This document shows positions 52,212 to 59,890 of a DNA stretch of 64,000 nt, piece by piece; position 1 is the first letter of the stretch; every line of letters begins with the position of its first letter. The notes under the pieces were generated by a model, which was given only the letters and a program-made list of their open reading frames with translations, did no database searches and was not told the origin of the DNA. The position numbers were made by a program, and so were the translations under genes. This stretch comes from Cyclobacteriaceae bacterium (GTDB taxonomy: Bacteria; Bacteroidota; Bacteroidia; Cytophagales; Cyclobacteriaceae). Location of the stretch: the NCBI GenBank assembly GCA_028281285.1, contig JANQKF010000022.1, positions 1-64,000 of the forward strand, given 5' to 3'.

Positions 52212-53759
52212 TTACTTAATCCATCGGAAGCCCAGGTTCAAAGTAGTCCCTCCACCATCATTTCTCGAAGCAAAGAAATTGGTGAAGGAGGCCTCAATGC
52301 CCAACTTATCCGTCAACTGATATTTGACACCAAGCCCAGCCTGCTGAAACCACTGAGACAGACCAAAGGCTTCATCAAACCCATTTGACACCCGCTCAAA
52401 ACGCGGAGAGTATTGGTACAAGGCAAACAAGGAAGTTTTGGCATTGGGGAAGTAACTCAGAATACCGGTTAAAGGTGTTCTGAAGAAGTTCTCCTGATCA
52501 TCCCTTCTGGCAAAGCGGTAGATTAAATCCGCTTCGAGGAACAATCGCCATTCATCGGTTATCTTCTGGTCAAAGAAGACCTGGTTGAACCAAGTGTACC
52601 GGTCGTGTGCCACAAATCTGCCCTCAACATTTTCCAGGTTTCTTCCTCCGGGAAACCAGAAAGCGGATCTCACCGAAAGATTATTGATGGATTTGAAAGG
52701 GGTGAACCGGATACTCGGTCCGATAGCCGCCAGACGTACCGCATTAAAATCTCCCGACTGGAAGACTGGGGAAAAGGGTGAGTCCCCATCTGAAAAGGAA
52801 CTCACCACTACATCAAAACCCACATTAACACGTGATGACTTCGACACTCCAAATGTCACTTGGTATTGCGCGTTAAAGAAACTCTGACGCCCGTCCAATG
52901 ACACCCTATCGCCTTCTGCATTCCTAATTTTTCTTTGTGTATAGATATTGTAAAAAGAATTGAGCTCTACTTGACCTTTGTTCAGAAGAATAGAAGGCGT
53001 GAAATTCTGAAGGTTTGAAGTAGGCTCAACGTCCTTTTTTGGCGACTGCCCGTTTAAGTTCCAGTCGTACGTATAGTAATCCGTTTTATAATCGGTCGGG
53101 ATTGCCTCGAAACGAAATTTGTTCAAGTATTCAATAAGGCTTGGCGCCTTGTCTTTGAAGTCTCCGGCATACCATTTGAAAATTTCTGAGATATTCACCG
53201 TCTTATTCCTATCATCCACCTGGATGAACTCATTGTTGTTCAATGCCAGTCGAGTTCTTCCTTCAATTTGCTTTTCCAAATTCTCAGGTCGATAGGCGAA
53301 TGTGGCAATGGGAGGGCAGCTAACAGCCGCACATACCAGTACAAAATGCAACTTTTCATCCCCGGTCACTTTGAGAAGATTTTCCTTCTCGAGTGTATTC
53401 AGGGTTATTTTTGTGCCTCCTATGTTGTGCTTATTCGCGTCAAAGAATCCGGGAACTTTCAATGGAGATTCGGTAGGATAATTGTCGATAATTCCCTTGA
53501 TCACTGAGATGTTATAAGCATTGATGAAAAATGCTTTTCGTTCAACATCACTTAGTGAATTGACATCAAATTCTGCGATTTGCTTTACCAGGGAATTCAA
53601 CGAAGCTCCCTTCTTATTCAGGCCGGCATAATCGACCCTTCCGTTAACGACTTGTGCCTTGAAGAAGGCATCGGCCTCATCCAGGAACGTGTTTAATGAT
53701 TGAGCTTGAGCCAACCAGCTAGTCAGCAAGAACCCCCCAATCAATGCGAGTTTTTTCAT
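52212..53759 (-). CDS. DUF547 domain fused to an outer-membrane beta-barrel-like region
   Basis: The protein has 515 residues from ATG 53759, which starts a clear signal peptide (LIGGFLLTSWLAQAQ). The DUF547 domain (about 20-245) has AFFINAYNISVIKGIIDNYP and the Cys-containing LHFVLVCAAVSCPPIA, the expected active-site region. After about 265 the rest alternates hydrophobic and aromatic strands (VNVGFDVVVSSF, LFLEADLIYRFA, SLFALYQYSP) and ends LNLGFRWIK. Such a terminal aromatic strand fits an outer-membrane barrel. Fusions of this kind are not familiar to me. An upstream lipoprotein gene 19 bases away is co-transcribed. Confidence 0.8.
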   Translation of the reverse strand: MKKLALIGGFLLTSWLAQAQSLNTFLDEADAFFKAQVVNGRVDYAGLNKKGASLNSLVKQIAEFDVNSLSDVERKAFFINAYNISVIKGIIDNYPTESPLKVPGFFDANKHNIGGTKITLNTLEKENLLKVTGDEKLHFVLVCAAVSCPPIATFAYRPENLEKQIEGRTRLALNNNEFIQVDDRNKTVNISEIFKWYAGDFKDKAPSLIEYLNKFRFEAIPTDYKTDYYTYDWNLNGQSPKKDVEPTSNLQNFTPSILLNKGQVELNSFYNIYTQRKIRNAEGDRVSLDGRQSFFNAQYQVTFGVSKSSRVNVGFDVVVSSFSDGDSPFSPVFQSGDFNAVRLAAIGPSIRFTPFKSINNLSVRSAFWFPGGRNLENVEGRFVAHDRYTWFNQVFFDQKITDEWRLFLEADLIYRFARRDDQENFFRTPLTGILSYFPNAKTSLFALYQYSPRFERVSNGFDEAFGLSQWFQQAGLGVKYQLTDKLGIEASFTNFFASRNDGGGTTLNLGFRWIK

Positions 53760-53778
53760 GATTATAATGTGTTTTGAT

Positions 53779-54285
53779 TTATTCTGATTTGTAAATGCCT
53801 TCGATGTCCAGCAACTGGCCGAAGATTTCAACCTGACCTAAGAGCTGCATCCGATTACCTTCAGCTGCAGCAATAGTGGCTGTATATTCCTTGGAAGTCT
53901 CGCGATCAAAGAGGATTTGAGAATTCTCGAAATCGAGTTCCCAGGTTCCCGTCTTGATGCGCTGATCATCCTCTCCTCCACAAAGCACTTCTCCACCATC
54001 ATAGCGATAGGTACCATCCGTGAAAAACATAAAAGTGTCATCCAGTCGGCAAAGCTGGAAACCGGAAAGGCCTTCCAGTTCGAAGGTCTCTGCCGACCAT
54101 GTTCTTCCGGACTCTGTCCCCGCAATTGCTGTTAACAATTCTTCAGCAGTTGCAGGCAATCCTAAAGGAGGATCTACCGGAGCCGTTGGTCCTGGCTCAT
54201 CTAAATCGACCAAGCTACAAGCTGAGATAAGGCTTGTGAATACTAAGGCCAAGGTTAATTGGGTAAATAGTGTCGTACGTTTCAT
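53779..54285 (-). CDS. Lipoprotein paired with the DUF547 gene
   Basis: The protein has 168 residues from ATG 54285. The lipobox is LVFTSLISACSL. The mature part has ATAEELLTAIAGTESGRTWS, FMFFTDGTYRYDG and GTWELDFENSQILFD, a lipocalin-like beta layout with a Pro-rich linker after the Cys. Longer starts upstream read through a Cys-rich, non-signal stretch and are rejected. It is 19 bases ahead of the DUF547-barrel gene on the same strand and could be an accessory surface lipoprotein. Confidence 0.7.
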   Translation of the reverse strand: MKRTTLFTQLTLALVFTSLISACSLVDLDEPGPTAPVDPPLGLPATAEELLTAIAGTESGRTWSAETFELEGLSGFQLCRLDDTFMFFTDGTYRYDGGEVLCGGEDDQRIKTGTWELDFENSQILFDRETSKEYTATIAAAEGNRMQLLGQVEIFGQLLDIEGIYKSE

Positions 54286-54433
54286 TGTGTTAATTATGTC
54301 TCGTTGATGAAAGCATGGTTTTGCCACGCAATACGACAATGAAAGCGTAAAATCGGTGGATCCGTTCACACCAAATCCTTCAAATGCAAGCTAGCTGACT
54401 TGTTAGGGTAAAGTGTTAATTCACTGTGAGTTG

Positions 54434-54476
54434 CCCGTGATAATTCTGTGATAATTAGAGAGAATTATCACATGGG
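54434..54476. promoter_or_regulatory. Three-arm GTGATAATT repeat
   Basis: GTGATAATT occurs at 54437-54445 and 54448-54456, 11 bases apart, and its inverse AATTATCAC at 54463-54471. The first and third extend to GTGATAATTCT/AGAATTATCAC and then CCC/GGG (54434-54436 and 54474-54476). Either left copy can pair with the right arm. It lies upstream of the lipoprotein/DUF547 genes and has no T-run, so operator is likelier than terminator. Confidence 0.4.
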
Positions 54477-54483
54477 AGCTGAA

Positions 54484-54975
54484 TTATTGTGATGAAATTC
54501 CTGTAAGCGAGAAGATCTGATTAAGGTGATGCTGAAGGTGATTTACGTAGTCATCAATGAAATAGGCAAGGGTGGTGGTTTCGTTTTCAGGAACCGTCTT
54601 CCAGGCAATTTGATGGAGGTTATGCTTCGTTCTTGCTTGGGCCAGTTTCTCTGCTGGAATCTGTGCAATCAGATGTCCAATATGCAAGTTGAATTGGCGC
54701 CATAGAATCAAAAGGTCATGCCAGTTGGCATTTTGATAATTCTGACTTTCCACCCAGCCCTCTTGATCATAACCGGGGAATACCATATCATCCTGGAATT
54801 GGGCACGCATAAAACGACCGTGGTTGTTGGAAGCGGAGTCTATCAAATGTCCGATCAGTTGTTTGGGAGACCATTTGTCGGAAGATGGTTTCTGTGACGC
54901 TACACTTTCTTCTACCAGGATTAATTGCTCGAAAGATGCTAAGATGATGTCCTCTAGTGTGACTTCTTTTTCCAT
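54484..54975 (-). CDS. DinB-family protein
   Basis: The protein has 163 residues from ATG 54975; an ATG six codons upstream is possible. DinB metal ligands appear as PKQLIGHLIDSASNNHGRFM (His near 45) and the C-terminal YVNHLQHHLNQI. W-rich stretches (GWVESQNYQNANWHDLL) are typical of DinB. The fold is a four-helix bundle that binds a divalent cation. Related proteins act as thiol transferases. The reaction here is unknown. Confidence 0.85.
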   Translation of the reverse strand: MEKEVTLEDIILASFEQLILVEESVASQKPSSDKWSPKQLIGHLIDSASNNHGRFMRAQFQDDMVFPGYDQEGWVESQNYQNANWHDLLILWRQFNLHIGHLIAQIPAEKLAQARTKHNLHQIAWKTVPENETTTLAYFIDDYVNHLQHHLNQIFSLTGISSQ

Positions 54976-55012
54976 GCCTGAAATGTAAGTCATTCTGAGA
55001 GTATGACCAAGT

Positions 55013-55455
55013 TCCCCTCTTGAGAGAGGTTAGGGGTGTGTGCCTTCCTCAAAATCTAAGATATAATTCTCGATTGTGCGCAGCACATTTCTCATCTCAT
55101 TATGGACTTCAGAATCATGAAATCGAATCACTTTGATACCTAATTGAATCATTTTTGCTTCTTTTATCTTGTCCTTAACAATTACCTCTTCAAATGAGTG
55201 AGACCTTCCATCAAGCTCAATTCCCAGCATCAGTTCATGGCAGAAAAAATCGAGAATGTAATTGTCGATGGGCTTTTGTCTATGAAAATCATAACCCATC
55301 ATTTGTTTTCCTTTAACCTGCTTCCACAAAAGTATTTCGGATTTAGTGGAGTTGTTTCTCAACTTTCGAGCAAGCTCCTTGAGTTTTGGATTATATGGTA
55401 TGATTTTTCTTCTTGGCATTCGACACACCCCTTAATCCCCTCTCAAGAGGGGAGG
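55013..55455. mobile_element. Candidate mobile element: DUF559 gene in palindromic inverted repeats
   Basis: The left end (55013-55041) reads TCCCCTCTTGAGAG then AGGTTAGGGGTGTGTG. The right end (55422-55453) contains ACACACCCC, TTAAT and CCCCTCTCAAGAGGGG. They are nearly perfect inverted repeats of about 30 bases, and each holds a CCCCTCT/AGAGGGG-type palindrome. The gene between them ends inside the left repeat, and its possible GTG start lies in the right one. No obvious target duplication is visible. No transposase is present. Movement is inferred, not shown. Confidence 0.5.
55030..55419 (-). CDS. DUF559 (Vsr-like endonuclease fold) protein
   Basis: The protein has 129 residues from ATG 55419; a GTG three codons earlier falls in the inverted repeat. 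It begins MPRRKIIPYNPKLKELARKL. Then come RNNSTKSEILLWKQVKGKQM, FHRQKPIDNYILDFFCHEL, and the catalytic-type Glu and Asp of GIELDGRSHSFEEV. KIKEAKMIQLGIKVIRFHDS completes the Vsr/PD-(D/E)XK core. The last residues GTHP and stop are encoded by the left repeat. DUF559 proteins resemble very-short-patch-repair and restriction-like nucleases. DNA cleavage is likely by fold but not demonstrated. Confidence 0.85.
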   Translation of the reverse strand: MPRRKIIPYNPKLKELARKLRNNSTKSEILLWKQVKGKQMMGYDFHRQKPIDNYILDFFCHELMLGIELDGRSHSFEEVIVKDKIKEAKMIQLGIKVIRFHDSEVHNEMRNVLRTIENYILDFEEGTHP

Positions 55456-55476
55456 ATTAAATTAAAGTGAACAAAG

Positions 55477-55502
55477 AAAAAAGCCAACCTTAATGGTTGG
55501 CT
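55477..55502 (-). terminator. Intrinsic terminator of the pirin gene
   Basis: AGCCAACC (55482-55489) and GGTTGGCT (55495-55502) pair around TTAAT. Read on the minus strand it is followed by a T-run (complement of 55477-55482). Confidence 0.8.
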
Positions 55503-55524
55503 AGAACTCACTTATTGGAAGTAT

Positions 55525-56241
55525 TTAGTTCAACTCAAGCATAGGCACCTCAATCACTAGCACCTCCGCATATGACTTGGCTTTTAGATTGATCATGTCA
55601 GTTTCAGTAACTGCAACAGCATCTCTGGAATCCAGAACTTCGCCAGCAGCTTCTAGTTCACCGTTCAAGACAAAGACATAAACACCGTTACCGTCATTCT
55701 TTACCTGATAATCCAATGAAGTACCGGCATCAAGATTGGCCAAACTGAAGTGGGCATCCTGATTGATCCATACGGCATTGTTATCATTAGGGGAAACTAC
55801 AGTCTGGAATTTGTTCATCCTGTCTTCAGCAGCATATGACTTCTGCTCATATCTAGGCTCAATATTCCTTTCTTTTGGCAAAACCCAGATTTGAAGAAAA
55901 TGCACTTCTTTGTCCTCATTGTGATTGTACTCAGAATGTTGAAGCCCGGTTCCAGCCGACATGATTTGTACATCGCCCTGTTTGATAACTTCATTTCTGC
56001 CCGTGCTGTCCTTGTGCTCCAGGTCACCAAGAAGAGGGATGGAAACAATCTCCATGTTATTGTGAGGATGGGTCCCGAATCCCTGTCCACCTGCCACCTT
56101 ATCATCGTTTAGCACTCTTAGTGCTCCAAAATGTACTCTTTCTGGATTGAAATATCCTGCAAAACTGAATGTATGTCGGCTTTCCAACCATCCGTGATTG
56201 GCATATCCTCGACTATCTGATTTATGTACTACTGTTTTCAT
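55525..56241 (-). CDS. Pirin-family bicupin protein
   Basis: The 238-residue protein has the two cupin motifs of pirin. GTHPHNNMEIVSIPLLGDLEH supplies the first set of metal ligands (His, His, Glu), with HSEYNHNEDKEVHFLQIWVL completing it. FSFAGYFNPERVHFGALRVL and GGQGFGTHPH are family hallmarks. Related YhhW proteins have quercetin dioxygenase activity. The length is that of YhhW. A 14-bp palindrome lies upstream. It ends at a strong terminator. Confidence 0.93.
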   Translation of the reverse strand: MKTVVHKSDSRGYANHGWLESRHTFSFAGYFNPERVHFGALRVLNDDKVAGGQGFGTHPHNNMEIVSIPLLGDLEHKDSTGRNEVIKQGDVQIMSAGTGLQHSEYNHNEDKEVHFLQIWVLPKERNIEPRYEQKSYAAEDRMNKFQTVVSPNDNNAVWINQDAHFSLANLDAGTSLDYQVKNDGNGVYVFVLNGELEAAGEVLDSRDAVAVTETDMINLKAKSYAEVLVIEVPMLELN

Positions 56242-56273
56242 TATTGATTCCTTTCTGAGTTAAGTTAAATTTG

Positions 56274-56287
56274 TATGTATATACATA
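56274..56287. promoter_or_regulatory. Operator-like palindrome TATGTATATACATA
   Basis: This perfect 14-bp palindrome lies 33 bases upstream of the pirin start, within an A/T-rich stretch. Pirin genes are often controlled by MarR- or HxlR-type regulators that bind such sites (inference). No such regulator gene is nearby. Confidence 0.4.
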
Positions 56288-56365
56288 TAATTAACTAATT
56301 CACCTTAAATTAAGTTCCAACGCCATCAATAAAAGGATGAACGACAATCGTCTTAATCATGACGG

Positions 56366-57103
56366 TTGAAAGTTCGGGATTATCTATTTTTGGGCGTGCA
56401 AGATCAACCTGCGACTAATACCACCATTAAGGTAATTATTCCTGCTTTTAATGAAGAGGAATCGATTGGTCATGTGGTTAGGGATATTCCTAAGGATTGG
56501 GTGAGTGAGGTGGTTGTAGTCAACAACGCCTCGAATGACAGAACCGCTGAAGTGGCAGAACAAGCTGGTGCTACCGTGCTTAACGAACCGAATCCTGGCT
56601 ATGGAAATGCCTGTTTAAAGGGCATAGATTACCTGTCCAGCAGTTCCTTTCCTCCTGGAATTGTAGTTTTTTTGGATGGAGATTACTCTGACTATCCGGA
56701 GGAGCTTCCCGATGTGGTGGCACCAATAATCAATGATGGTATCGACCTGGTAATCGGGAGCCGAGCGCTTGGTGACCGGGAAAAGGGTTCGATGACCATT
56801 CCTCAAGTTTTTGGTAATTGGCTGGCTACAAACCTCTTGAAGTTATTTTATGGAGTTAAATTTACGGACCTTGGACCATTCAGGGCAATCAGGTTCGATA
56901 AATTGCTCGAGCTGAGGATGCGGGACAGGACGTATGGCTGGACTGTAGAGATGCAAGTGAAAGCTGCAAGACAAAAACTGAAAACTGCGGAAGTGCCAGT
57001 AAACTATAAGAGAAGGATTGGGGTTAGCAAGGTGTCCGGAACGGTGAAGGGCACCGTGATGGCAGGATATAAGATTATTTGGACCATTTTTAAGTATTTA
57101 TAA
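56366..57103 (+). CDS. GT2 glycosyltransferase, dolichol-phosphate-sugar type
   Basis: The protein has up to 245 residues. The start is uncertain: TTG 56366 is the longest, GTG 56396 the next, and a -7-like element at 56385-56392 lies between them. The GT-A domain begins at VIIPAFNEEESIGHVVRDIP; EVVVVNNASNDRT and VFLDGDYSDYPEELP give the DxD-like metal site. It lacks the C-terminal membrane helices seen in polyprenyl-phosphate mannosyltransferases. It probably makes a lipid-linked or nascent glycan. It is the first of four overlapping genes. Confidence 0.8.
   Translation: MKVRDYLFLGVQDQPATNTTIKVIIPAFNEEESIGHVVRDIPKDWVSEVVVVNNASNDRTAEVAEQAGATVLNEPNPGYGNACLKGIDYLSSSSFPPGIVVFLDGDYSDYPEELPDVVAPIINDGIDLVIGSRALGDREKGSMTIPQVFGNWLATNLLKLFYGVKFTDLGPFRAIRFDKLLELRMRDRTYGWTVEMQVKAARQKLKTAEVPVNYKRRIGVSKVSGTVKGTVMAGYKIIWTIFKYL
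56385..56392 (+). promoter_or_regulatory. -7-like element TATTTTTG
   Basis: This is a full TAnnTTTG match with TTG 16 bases before it, inside the first codons of the nominal GT2 reading frame. If real, the true start of the GT2 gene is at or downstream of GTG 56396. Confidence 0.35.
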
Positions 57104-58590
57104 TGTACTGGCTGGAACTCATCGTATTGACACTTTATACAGGAGCGCTGTCCTTCATTTTTTTGTACAGTTTATCCCAACTGCACTTAGTACACCTTTA
57201 TCGAAAGGCTAAGCGAAAGAATAAACTTCCTAAAAAAGAGGCCATCGGGCCTGATTACGATTACCCTGTTGTCACGGTACAACTGCCAGTTTATAATGAA
57301 CTGTATGTGGTTGAGCGCTTGATCGATGCGGTAGCAGCATTTGATTGGCCAAAAGAAAAGCTGGAAATTCAGGTGTTGGATGATTCCAATGACGAAACGG
57401 TTGAACTTATTGCGGCCAAGGTAGGTGAATGGCAACAAAAGGGCTTGGATATTCAACACGTCAGGAGGGAGGATCGCAAAGGATTTAAGGCTGGAGCTCT
57501 TCAATACGGAACCGAAATCGCAAAAGGCGAGTTCTTTGCCGTTTTCGATGCTGATTTTGTCCCAGAAGAGGATTTTCTGAGAAATACTATTCCGCACTTC
57601 GAGCAAGATCCGAGAATAGGAGTGGTGCAAACCCGCTGGGGGCATATCAATGAGAAATATTCAATGCTTACCAAATTGCAAGCCTTTGGTCTCAATACAC
57701 ATTTCTTTGTTGAGCAAAATGGGAGATCTACTGGAGGGCATTTCCTTAACTTCAATGGTACTGCAGGTGTTTGGAGAAAGGAATGCATTGAAGAAGCAGG
57801 AGGCTGGAAAGCAGATACTTTAACCGAGGACCTTGATCTTAGCTACCGCGCTCAATTAAAAGACTGGAGGATATTTTATATATCGGAGGCTGTTGCTCCG
57901 GCTGAACTTCCTGCGGCTATGGGTGCCATCAAATCGCAGCAATACAGATGGACTAAAGGTGCTGCTGAAGTGAGTAAAAAACTATTGCCAAAGGTGCTGA
58001 AAGCTCCACTTCCGTTGGCCACAAAGTTCCACGCCACGTTTCACTTATTGAATTCCGCCATCTTCATCTGTATTGTAATCACCGCTTTACTTAGTGTGCC
58101 GGTCTTGTTCATTAGGAACCTTTCCTCAGGCTGGCAGATTTTGATAAATGTTTCTACAATTTTCCTCTTGGGATACGTTTTTCTGATCATTTTCTACTGG
58201 AATGGTTTCAAAGAAGAAAAGGTGGGGTTCTGGAAAAAACTGAAGGACTTTGTGCCCCAGATGTTTATGCTTTTGTCAGTATTCCTTGGATTGAGCATTC
58301 ATAATGCAACGGCCGTTTTTGAAGGATTAATAGGAAAAAAGACCCCGTTTATCAGGACTCCGAAATTCAACATTGTTTCAAAGAAAGACTCCTGGAAAGG
58401 CAATAAATATTTCAAAAAGAAAATCAATCCGTTGACCATGCTCGAAGGGTTTTTATCCCTTTACTTTATTGCTGGATTAGGTTTTGCATTTTACTTCCAG
58501 GACTTTGCGCTACTTCCCTTTCATATTTTGCTTAGCTTAGGCTTTATGCTGGTATTCTACTATACTGTCCAGCATACCCGTCATGCTTAA
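57103..58590 (+). CDS. Cellulose-synthase-like GT2 glycosyltransferase
   Basis: The 495-residue processive-type GT2 has two N-terminal helices, then VTVQLPVYNELYVVERLIDA, QVLDDSNDETVELIA, the DxD in FAVFDADFVP, the acceptor region WKADTLTEDLDLSYR, and the QQYRW of the QxxRW motif. Four C-terminal helices follow. The layout matches BcsA- or ceramide-glucosyltransferase-like enzymes that extrude beta-linked glycan. Its start overlaps the first gene stop by one base (TAATG). It probably makes a surface glycan or glycolipid. Confidence 0.9.
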   Translation: MYWLELIVLTLYTGALSFIFLYSLSQLHLVHLYRKAKRKNKLPKKEAIGPDYDYPVVTVQLPVYNELYVVERLIDAVAAFDWPKEKLEIQVLDDSNDETVELIAAKVGEWQQKGLDIQHVRREDRKGFKAGALQYGTEIAKGEFFAVFDADFVPEEDFLRNTIPHFEQDPRIGVVQTRWGHINEKYSMLTKLQAFGLNTHFFVEQNGRSTGGHFLNFNGTAGVWRKECIEEAGGWKADTLTEDLDLSYRAQLKDWRIFYISEAVAPAELPAAMGAIKSQQYRWTKGAAEVSKKLLPKVLKAPLPLATKFHATFHLLNSAIFICIVITALLSVPVLFIRNLSSGWQILINVSTIFLLGYVFLIIFYWNGFKEEKVGFWKKLKDFVPQMFMLLSVFLGLSIHNATAVFEGLIGKKTPFIRTPKFNIVSKKDSWKGNKYFKKKINPLTMLEGFLSLYFIAGLGFAFYFQDFALLPFHILLSLGFMLVFYYTVQHTRHA

Positions 58591-59890
58591 CAAAAAAACA
58601 GGGCTCTCTCTCGCTTACGTATTGTTTGGGGCATTAATCATCATTTTTGCCTATTTCATAGATCGATCCGAGTCGGCTTTGGTGTTTTCATTATTCGGGG
58701 TCATGCTTATCCTGAGTTTGATGCTGACGAGGTCGACAGATGAGCAAGGAGTTGATCTGCCCTACTATTGGTCAATTCTTCTGAGGGCATTGCTACTATT
58801 CAGCATTCCCGGATTATCAGATGATATTTATCGATTCATATGGGACGGCAGACTCATCTATAATGGGTTGGATCCATATGCCGCCTTGCCCGTTGATTAT
58901 TTGGATCAAGGAATTGGTCTTAACCAAGAACTCTACGATAAACTCAATTCTCAACCTTATTTCACGGTTTACCCACCGCTGAACCAGTTGATCTTCTTTT
59001 TTTCTGTGCTCCTAAATCCCGAATCAGAAATATTCTCGATGGTCTTTATTCGGTTGGTGATATTTGTCTTTGAGCTGGGTAATATTCGATTGATTCGAAG
59101 GCTACTCAAGCATTACGGTTTGCCTCAAAAATACGGGCTTGTGTATGCGCTCAATCCTGTGGTCATATTGGAGCTTACAGGTAATCTACATTTCGAGGCA
59201 ATCCTGATCTTTTTTCTCTTGCAGGCACTCTGGTATTATGAACAGGGGCGTCTTTATCGCTCGGCCTTGTTTTTTGGTTTGTCAGTAGCAACCAAGTTTT
59301 TACCTCTCATTTTTATGCCTTTGATTGTGAGGAAAGTCGGCTTGAAGAATGGTATCTACTATGGATTGATAGTTCTGGCGGTTCTAGCGGTTAACTTTGT
59401 TCCACTTCTTGATTCGGCAATTTTTCAGGGGACCGGAGAAAGTCTCGAACTCTATTTTCAGAAATTTGAATTCAACGGTAGTATCTATTACCTGGCGCGA
59501 TGGTATGGATTTGAAACCGAAGGATTCAACATCATCGCAAAGTCAGGTAAGTGGATGGCCTATGCGACATTGATCTCGATTACACTCTACTCATTTCTTG
59601 GAAAATCAAAAAGAATTCCTGAGAATATGGTTTGGGTATGGGCACTTTACTTACTGTTCGCCACTACCGTTCACCCTTGGTATACGATTCCTCTTCTTGC
59701 GCTGAGTATCTTCTCGAACAAACGTTTTCCTTATATTTTCACCATTTTGATCTTTCTCACCTATATGAACTATGGAGGTGGCACATATCATGAGCATCTG
59801 GAAATCGTTGTAATCGAGTATTTGCTTGTTGGTATACTTGCCATTTATGAAGCTTTTGGACGTTCTACTGAGAAGCTCTTTTTTAAGTGA
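58583..59890 (+). CDS. GT-C-type polytopic glycosyltransferase (GT87-like)
   Basis: The 435-residue multi-pass protein has about eleven hydrophobic segments. In the first extracytoplasmic loop after helix 2 it has LSDDIYRFIWDGRLIYNGLD, where Asp-Asp is the usual catalytic pair of GT-C mannosyltransferases. NQPYFTVYPPLNQLIFF-like YPPL follows. Such enzymes use polyprenyl-phosphate-linked sugars on the outer face of the membrane. It overlaps the previous gene by 8 bases and the next by 4 (GTGA). Confidence 0.82.
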   Translation: MLNKKTGLSLAYVLFGALIIIFAYFIDRSESALVFSLFGVMLILSLMLTRSTDEQGVDLPYYWSILLRALLLFSIPGLSDDIYRFIWDGRLIYNGLDPYAALPVDYLDQGIGLNQELYDKLNSQPYFTVYPPLNQLIFFFSVLLNPESEIFSMVFIRLVIFVFELGNIRLIRRLLKHYGLPQKYGLVYALNPVVILELTGNLHFEAILIFFLLQALWYYEQGRLYRSALFFGLSVATKFLPLIFMPLIVRKVGLKNGIYYGLIVLAVLAVNFVPLLDSAIFQGTGESLELYFQKFEFNGSIYYLARWYGFETEGFNIIAKSGKWMAYATLISITLYSFLGKSKRIPENMVWVWALYLLFATTVHPWYTIPLLALSIFSNKRFPYIFTILIFLTYMNYGGGTYHEHLEIVVIEYLLVGILAIYEAFGRSTEKLFFK

